A stretch of 10,349 bases of DNA. It comes from Candidatus Agrococcus pullicola (lineage in GTDB: Bacteria > Actinomycetota > Actinomycetes > Actinomycetales > Microbacteriaceae). Below the pieces are notes generated by a model. It had not been told where the DNA came from. It searched no databases and saw only the letters and a program-made list of their open reading frames with translations. The position numbers and the translations under genes are program-made. The DNA is taken from assembly GCA_019115685.1 (NCBI GenBank), contig DXDC01000046.1, forward strand, positions 1 to 10,349, read 5' to 3'. Below, one piece after another: positions 6,156 to 10,349 of the stretch (position 1 is the stretch's first letter; every line of letters starts with the position of its first letter).

Positions 6156-7789
6156 ACATAGGCCGATCCAGTTTCATTCTGGCCAGCGGTACGGCGGTCT
6201 CCCGCGTGCTCGGGTTCGTGAAGACCATCCTGCTGACGATGACCATCGGCCAGACGGGGTCACTCGCAGCGACATCGTTCGGCATTGCGAACACGCTGCC
6301 GAACAACATCTATGCGCTCATCGGGGCGGGCGCCGTCAACGCCGTGCTGGTGCCGCTGATCGTACGGCAGCTGCGGACACGGGACGGCGGCGAAGCCTAT
6401 ATCTCGAAGCTGCTGACGCTGTGCGTGACCGCGTTCTTCATCTTCACGGTGATCATCACACTTGCGGCTCCCGGTCTCGTTTGGATCAACGCCGACATGA
6501 GCGAGGAGGGGCTCGACCCGGCGGCGTTCGAACTCGCGGTCGCACTGGCGTACTGGTGCCTGCCCCAGATCTTCTTCTACGCGATCTACACGCTCCTCGG
6601 TGAGATCTACAACGCGCGCGGCCAATTCGGCCCGTATACGTGGGCGCCCGTGGTGAATAATGTGGTCACGATCGCGGGCCTGGCGCTCTTCCTCGTACTT
6701 TTCGGAGGATGGGAAGTCAATCGGGATCCGACCGTGTGGGGTCTGGATCGCATCGCCGCGATGGGGCTTGTCTCGACCGGAGGCGTTGTAGCGCAAGCAG
6801 TTGTGCTCATGCTGTTCTTCCGGAAGACCGGGATGCGGTTCCGCTTCGACTTCCGCTGGCGAGGCGTGGGGCTTCGTTCGGCAGGAGTGAAAGCGTCTTG
6901 GCTGCTCGGCGTCGTCGTGATCTCGCAGATCATCGCCGTCGTCCAGACACGCGTAGCGACGTTGGGGAGCGCAGACGGTGCGAGCCTGCTCACGATGTAC
7001 AACGCCTGGTACGTGTTCCAACTGCCGCACTCGATCATCGCGGTATCGATCGCCATTGTCTTCTTCACCCAGATGTCGAATCATGCGGCGGATAATGACA
7101 TCCCGAAGCTGCGACACGACACGTCCATGGCGTTACGGGCGATCGGCATGCTCACGACGTTCTCCGCGGTCGTCCTGATCGTGGTCGCACTCCCTCTGGC
7201 AAGACCGTTCGAGCACGGTGTCTTCGACAATGCCGTCATCATGGCGACGCTCGTCACCGCGAACGCGCTCCACCTGGTCGCGTTCAGCGGCCAGTACGTG
7301 CTTGAGCGCGTCTCGTACGCCCTCGAGGATACGCGCACGCCGTTCATGGCACGCCTCGCCTTCCTCCCCGTGTCCCTGCTCGCCCTGTGGGCTGCGAGCC
7401 TCTTTCCCAGCGAATACATCATCCTGGCTGTCGTGTCGTTCATCGCCCTGCAGAACACCGTTTACGCGGCGCTGTGGTTGATCATCGTTCGCCGCAAGAT
7501 CGGCGCGTTCGGCATCCGCAGGGTCGCGCTCCGCCACCTGGTGTACATCGGTCTCGCGATACCGGCAGGAGCGGCGGGAGCCGGCGTCGTCTGGCTTCTC
7601 GGTGGTTACACGGACGGCTGGGCGCATGTCGGAGTGTTCCCAGCGGCCGTGACCTGCGCCATCGCCGGCGTTGTGATGCTGGCCATCTACTTCGGGGCGC
7701 TGCTACTGTTCCGTGATCCCGATCTGCGGCTCGTGACCGACAAGCTCCTCTCTCGCTTCCGTCGAGGCCGTGGCGCCCCTGCGGAATAG
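6152..7789 (+). CDS. murJ: lipid II flippase MurJ (MviN family)
   Basis: MurJ moves the peptidoglycan precursor lipid II across the cytoplasmic membrane. The 545-residue protein is hydrophobic throughout, with about 14 transmembrane segments. It has the MviN/MurJ signature near the start: SGTAVSRVLGFVKT (12-25, with the conserved Arg18), then LPNNIYALIGAGAVNAVLVP (49-68) and GEIYNARGQFGPYTWAPVVN (150-169). The GTG start at 6152 overlaps the DUF6049 stop as GTGA, with GGGGA a few bases upstream, so the two are probably translated together. The last residues, FRRGRGAPAE, are a short basic tail. M. tuberculosis MurJ carries a large cytoplasmic pseudokinase and extracellular domain; this protein ends after the membrane core. 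No sigM-like sigma factor gene follows, unlike in mycobacteria. The last codon and stop overlap the -35 element of the trxB promoter. Confidence 0.95.
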   Translation: MNIGRSSFILASGTAVSRVLGFVKTILLTMTIGQTGSLAATSFGIANTLPNNIYALIGAGAVNAVLVPLIVRQLRTRDGGEAYISKLLTLCVTAFFIFTVIITLAAPGLVWINADMSEEGLDPAAFELAVALAYWCLPQIFFYAIYTLLGEIYNARGQFGPYTWAPVVNNVVTIAGLALFLVLFGGWEVNRDPTVWGLDRIAAMGLVSTGGVVAQAVVLMLFFRKTGMRFRFDFRWRGVGLRSAGVKASWLLGVVVISQIIAVVQTRVATLGSADGASLLTMYNAWYVFQLPHSIIAVSIAIVFFTQMSNHAADNDIPKLRHDTSMALRAIGMLTTFSAVVLIVVALPLARPFEHGVFDNAVIMATLVTANALHLVAFSGQYVLERVSYALEDTRTPFMARLAFLPVSLLALWAASLFPSEYIILAVVSFIALQNTVYAALWLIIVRRKIGAFGIRRVALRHLVYIGLAIPAGAAGAGVVWLLGGYTDGWAHVGVFPAAVTCAIAGVVMLAIYFGALLLFRDPDLRLVTDKLLSRFRRGRGAPAE

Positions 7790-7808
7790 TCCACCACTAG
7801 ACTCGGTT
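7783..7808 (+). promoter_or_regulatory. SigR/SigH-type promoter upstream of trxB
   Basis: GGAAT (7783-7787) and GTT (7806-7808) are separated by exactly 18 nt, the spacing and sequence known for thiol-oxidative-stress ECF sigma factors in actinobacteria (SigR in Streptomyces, SigH in mycobacteria), whose classical targets include trxB and trxA. The -35 element overlaps the murJ stop codon (GGAATAG). Transcription would begin about 7 nt after GTT and leave a leader of about 35 nt before GTG 7850. A TAGACT -10-like box at 7798-7803 inside the spacer is a weaker housekeeping candidate. Confidence 0.65.
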
Positions 7809-7849
7809 GCTGGTAATCACTACTTCTTTTCGCGAATTCAGGAGTGCTC

Positions 7850-8773
7850 GTGCACAAGGTCATCATCATCGGTTCCGGCCCGGCCGGCTACACGGCAGCT
7901 ATTTATGCAGCGAGAGCCAACCTGACCCCGCTCGTCTTCGCTTCCAGCGTGGAAGCGGGCGGCGATCTGATGACGACGACTGATGTTGAGAATTTCCCAG
8001 GATTCCCGAGCGGCATTCAGGGCCCGGAGCTCATGCTCAACATGCAGCAGCAGGCCGAGCGGTTCGGAGCGGATGTCCGGCTCGAGGACGTCACCTCGCT
8101 CGAGCTCGCCGAACCCGTAAAGAAGGTGCACGTCGGCGATACGACCTACGAGGCGCAGACCGTGATCTTCGCGACCGGAAGCGCGTACCGCAAGCTCGGC
8201 GTCACCGGCGAAGAACGGCTATCGGGTCGCGGCATCTCCTGGTGCGCAACGTGCGACGGGTTCTTCTTCAAGGACAAGCACCTCGTGGTCGTCGGCGGTG
8301 GCGACTCTGCTATGGAAGAGGCGACCTTCCTGACGAAATTCGCCAAAGAGGTGACCATCGTGCACCGCTCGGAGAACTTCCGCGCCTCGGCCGTGATGCT
8401 GGAGCGCGCGAAGAACAACGAGAAGATCGACTTCATCACGAACGCCACGGTCACAGAGGTCAAGGGAGAGGATGCCGTCGATGCGGTCGAACTCACCGAC
8501 ACCGTCACGGGTGAGCGCAAGGACTTCCCAGTCGACGGTTTGTTCATCGCCATCGGTTCCGACCCGCGCACGCACCTCGTGCACGGTCAACTCGAACTGA
8601 CCGATGAGGGCACCATTGCCGTTGACGGTCGCTCCTCGCGAACGAATCTGCCGGGTGTCTTCGCTGCCGGCGATGTTATCGACCCGACGTATCGTCAGGC
8701 AGTCAGCGCGGCATCATCCGGCATGATCGCCGCCCTGGATGCTCAGCACTACCTCGAAGCGCTGGAGGACTAG
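7850..8773 (+). CDS. trxB: thioredoxin reductase (NADPH, FAD-dependent)
   Basis: TrxB passes electrons from NADPH through FAD and a redox disulfide to oxidised thioredoxin in the cytoplasm. The 307-residue protein has the FAD-binding GSGPAG (8-13), the redox-active CATC (Cys132, Cys135) in SWCATCDG, the NADPH-binding GGGDSA (149-154) followed by VHRSENFRAS (171-180), and the C-terminal FAD motif AAGDVIDPTYRQAVSAASSG (272-291). Length and domain order are those of low-molecular-weight TrxB. I chose GTG 7850 because AGGAG (7840-7844) lies 5 nt before it; an upstream in-frame GTG at 7844 would overlap that ribosome binding site. It follows murJ by 60 nt and precedes trxA, its partner substrate, by 62 nt. 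A SigR-like promoter sits upstream. Confidence 0.97.
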   Translation: MHKVIIIGSGPAGYTAAIYAARANLTPLVFASSVEAGGDLMTTTDVENFPGFPSGIQGPELMLNMQQQAERFGADVRLEDVTSLELAEPVKKVHVGDTTYEAQTVIFATGSAYRKLGVTGEERLSGRGISWCATCDGFFFKDKHLVVVGGGDSAMEEATFLTKFAKEVTIVHRSENFRASAVMLERAKNNEKIDFITNATVTEVKGEDAVDAVELTDTVTGERKDFPVDGLFIAIGSDPRTHLVHGQLELTDEGTIAVDGRSSRTNLPGVFAAGDVIDPTYRQAVSAASSGMIAALDAQHYLEALED

Positions 8774-8776
8774 GGC

Positions 8777-8802
8777 GGAATACCCGACGCCGATCGGGCG
8801 TT
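8777..8802 (+). promoter_or_regulatory. SigR/SigH-type promoter upstream of trxA
   Basis: GGAAT (8777-8781) and GTT (8800-8802) are again exactly 18 nt apart, just after the trxB stop. Identity with the trxB promoter extends beyond the core: both read GCGGAATA at the -35 and GTTGC at the -10. The start site would fall near 8809, giving a leader of about 27 nt before GTG 8836. The spacer contains a dyad, CCCGA (8783-8787) with TCGGG (8794-8798), which might also form a weak hairpin after trxB. Confidence 0.65.
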
Positions 8803-8835
8803 GCAATCAGCGAGTCCCATGAAGGAGGGCCAAAC

Positions 8836-9147
8836 GTGAAGAACGTAACCACAAGTACCTTTGACGCAGACGTGCTGCAGGCCGAGAAGCCGGTTCTGGT
8901 GGATTTCTGGGCGGAGTGGTGCGGCCCTTGCCGCGCTGTTGCTCCCATTCTGGAGGAGATCGACACAGAGCAGGATGGTCTCGAGATCGTCAAGGTCAAT
9001 GTCGATGAGAACCCTGATCTCGCTCAGCAGTACCAGATCACTTCCATCCCGAACATGAAGGTGTTCTCGGGTGGTGCGGTCGTCAAGGACATCATCGGCG
9101 CCAAGCCCAAGGCCGCACTTGAGGCCGACCTTGCCGCTTACCTGTAA
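8836..9147 (+). CDS. trxA: thioredoxin
   Basis: A small cytoplasmic dithiol protein that reduces disulfides in ribonucleotide reductase, peroxiredoxins and other targets, and is itself recycled by TrxB. The 103-residue product has the classical thioredoxin fold: KPVLVDFWAEWCGPCRAVAP with active-site WCGPC at 28-32, the buried acidic residue Asp23, and the cis-proline in TSIPNMKVF (Pro72). The GTG start at 8836 is preceded by an excellent Shine-Dalgarno sequence, AAGGAGG, 7-8 nt upstream. It is paired with trxB and has its own SigR-like promoter, so it can be made together with or separately from the reductase. A hairpin after its stop separates it from the convergent parB. Confidence 0.97.
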   Translation: MKNVTTSTFDADVLQAEKPVLVDFWAEWCGPCRAVAPILEEIDTEQDGLEIVKVNVDENPDLAQQYQITSIPNMKVFSGGAVVKDIIGAKPKAALEADLAAYL

Positions 9148-9172
9148 GTACCCCGCACCGAACGCGTAGCGC

Positions 9173-9201
9173 AATGAGCCCGGCAGCAAGCCGGGCTCAT
9201 T
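9173..9201. terminator. hairpin terminator between convergent trxA and parB
   Basis: AATGAGCCCGGC (9173-9184) pairs perfectly with GCCGGGCTCATT (9190-9201) around an AGCAA loop, giving a 12-bp GC-rich stem 25 nt after the trxA stop and touching the parB stop at 9202. On the plus strand it is followed by a T-rich but imperfect tract (TTCATT). Its placement suggests a bidirectional terminator for both genes. Confidence 0.8.
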
Positions 9202-10233
9202 TCATTGCAGCGGCTGGGCGTCGCCGAAGGGCTCCTCCCCCAGCTCGCCGAGAATCCTATTGAGGTCGGCGACGGACTGGAAGTCGACGACGATCTGACC
9301 TTTCGATCGTCCGAGTGACACGCGTACACGAGTGTCGAGTCGGTCCGTGAGCCGCTCGGCGACTTCATTGAGCCCTCTCTGAACGCTCCCCTTCTTCGGC
9401 TTCGAGCGGGTCGTCCGCTCCCCCTGCGCGACTATCGCTTCGGCCGCACGAACGGAAAGGTCCTCGTTCACGATCTTGTCCGCGACCTGCTCCATCGCTT
9501 CGACAGTGTTGGCCGACAGAATCGCTCTTGCGTGGCCCGCGCTCAGCACCCCAGCGGCGACTCTAGACTGCACTGTCTCCGGCAAACGGAGCAGACGGAT
9601 CGTGTTCGAGATCTGCGGTCGGCTCCTCCCGATTCGCTCCGCGAGCTGTTCCTGCGTGATACCGAAATCGTCCATGAGTTGCTGGTAGGCGGATGCTTCT
9701 TCAAGCGGATTGAGCTGTGCCCTATGGAGGTTCTCCAACAGTGCGTCTCGCAGCATGGCATCATCCGGAGTGTCCTTGACGACCGCGGGTATCTCGCTGA
9801 GCCCGGCTCGTTGCGACGCTCGCCAGCGCCGCTCCCCCATGATGAGTTCGAAGTGCGGCGCCTCTTCTGCCCCTTCGATGGGGCGAACCACGATGGGTTG
9901 AAACATCCCGAACTCTCGAATGGAGTGCTCGAGCTGCGCGAGCTCTTCCTCATCGAATACTTGCCGCGGCTGCTGCTTGTTCGGGCGAATATCCGAGGGG
10001 TTGATGGCAAGAAGTCTTGCGCCGGGTACGACCGCAAGATCTTCAGCCGCCTCGGGTTCAGTGAAGAAGACGTCGATGGCGGATGATTTTCGCGTCGACG
10101 TTTCACGTGAAACATGCCGCATTGACGACGAGGGGCGACGCGAATCCGTCGACCCCGTGCGCTTTGCCTCCGAAGGGTCCGCCGTTGGAATCAACGCGCC
10201 GATCCCCCGACCCAAACCGGCTCGCTTACTCAT
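9202..10233 (-). CDS. parB: chromosome partitioning protein ParB (CTP-dependent DNA clamp)
   Basis: ParB binds parS, hydrolyses CTP, spreads as a sliding clamp and works with ParA to segregate origins. The 343-residue protein begins with the ParA-interacting basic motif KRAGLGRGIGALIP (3-16). A disordered linker of about 60 residues follows. The ParB/Srx N-domain comes next, with NKQQPR (85-90), GERRWRAS (133-140, CTP-binding) and ENLHRAQLNPLEEA (167-180). A helix-turn-helix lies at about 191-212 (ITQEQLAERIGRSRPQISNT) with LSAGHARAIL after it, then the C-terminal dimerisation domain (about 282-343). ATG 10233 has GAGGAG 7 nt upstream and overlaps the parA stop as ATGA. A parS site lies within its own linker codons. 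It is convergent with trxA across a shared hairpin; mycobacteria have the cell-wall amidase gene cwlM near here, absent in this window. Confidence 0.97.
   Translation of the reverse strand: MSKRAGLGRGIGALIPTADPSEAKRTGSTDSRRPSSSMRHVSRETSTRKSSAIDVFFTEPEAAEDLAVVPGARLLAINPSDIRPNKQQPRQVFDEEELAQLEHSIREFGMFQPIVVRPIEGAEEAPHFELIMGERRWRASQRAGLSEIPAVVKDTPDDAMLRDALLENLHRAQLNPLEEASAYQQLMDDFGITQEQLAERIGRSRPQISNTIRLLRLPETVQSRVAAGVLSAGHARAILSANTVEAMEQVADKIVNEDLSVRAAEAIVAQGERTTRSKPKKGSVQRGLNEVAERLTDRLDTRVRVSLGRSKGQIVVDFQSVADLNRILGELGEEPFGDAQPLQ
10099..10114. promoter_or_regulatory. parS centromere site inside parB
   Basis: CGTTTCACGTGAAACA matches the bacterial parS consensus TGTTTCACGTGAAACA at 15 of 16 positions; the 14-bp core GTTTCACGTGAAAC (10100-10113) is a perfect palindrome. 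It lies in the linker-coding part of parB, where it encodes HVSRET at residues 40-45. It is the loading site for ParB and places this window in the origin-proximal region. I saw no other copy in the window. Confidence 0.95.
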
Positions 10234-10349
10234 CGTGCCACTCCTCGCTGTGCAATTTCCTTCGCCGCCTCCCTGTAAGACAGCGCACCCGGTGAGTTCG
10301 GGTCATATGTAACAACCGTCTGGCCGAAGCCGGGTGCCTCTGAAACCCT
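10230..10349 (-). CDS. parA: chromosome partitioning ATPase ParA (C-terminal 39 codons only)
   Basis: The minus-strand frame at the window edge encodes RVSEAPGFGQTVVTYDPNSP followed by a helical end with GALSYREAAKEIAQRG. This is the typical C-terminus of chromosomal ParA/Soj ATPases (SxxPSxGxPV-like segment, YDPxSxGAxxYxxLA-like end). The N-terminus and Walker motifs are outside the window. The stop TGA (10232-10230) overlaps the parB start as ATGA, and the parB Shine-Dalgarno sequence lies in the last parA codons, so the pair is translationally coupled. ParA forms the ATP-dependent gradient on the nucleoid that moves ParB-parS complexes. Confidence 0.93.
   Translation of the reverse strand, partial: RVSEAPGFGQTVVTYDPNSPGALSYREAAKEIAQRGVAR

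Noticed and set aside
6260..7117. A 285-codon minus-strand open frame inside murJ
   Set aside because: The product is dominated by Arg, Asp, His and Glu, the reverse complement of hydrophobic membrane codons; murJ is clearly the real gene.

Overview
The window looks like the chromosome of a high-GC actinobacterium, most likely a Microbacteriaceae-type genome, close to the replication origin. This rests on high GC with G/C-ending codons, an SSB and a cysteine-free S18 that resemble Microbacteriaceae proteins from memory, a DUF6049-type secreted protein directly upstream of murJ, and the order cca / DUF6049-murJ / trxB-trxA / parB-parA. That order is the origin-proximal arrangement known from Mycobacterium and Streptomyces. 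I cannot name the genus.

Layout. 1-1449, minus strand: the ribosomal and replication operon rpsF-ssb-rpsR-rplI, with rplI cut by the window edge. 1450-1577: the rpsF leader, with several small hairpins and a strong Shine-Dalgarno sequence partly held in a hairpin. 1578-2450, minus: a bile acid:sodium symporter (BASS) family membrane transporter. 2451-2617: a spacer with a perfect 19-bp inverted repeat (38-nt loop) and a very C-rich, G-poor stretch just after the cca stop. 2618-4045, minus: the CCA-adding tRNA nucleotidyltransferase. 4046-4148: a divergent promoter region with a short palindrome and a probable leaderless promoter. 4149-7789, plus: a secreted, membrane-anchored DUF6049 protein overlapping murJ (lipid II flippase) by 4 nt. 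7850-9147, plus: trxB and trxA, each preceded by GGAAT-N18-GTT, the signature of SigR/SigH thiol-stress promoters. 9173-9201: a hairpin between the convergent trxA and parB. 9202-10349, minus: parB with a parS site inside its own coding sequence, and the last 39 codons of parA overlapping parB by 4 nt.

Functionally the window groups translation and replication housekeeping (S6, SSB, S18, L9), tRNA maturation (CCA), cell-wall precursor export (MurJ with a putative partner), thiol redox balance (TrxB/TrxA) and chromosome segregation (ParABS). Compared with the mycobacterial version of this locus as I remember it, there is no NUDIX gene next to cca, no sigM between murJ and trxB, no cwlM amidase after trxA, and MurJ has no C-terminal pseudokinase.

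I found no mobile element, CRISPR array, tRNA or rRNA gene. The window is mostly ordinary core genome. The items most worth a second look are the paired SigR-like promoters, the 76-bp inverted-repeat unit, and the poorly characterised DUF6049-MurJ pair.
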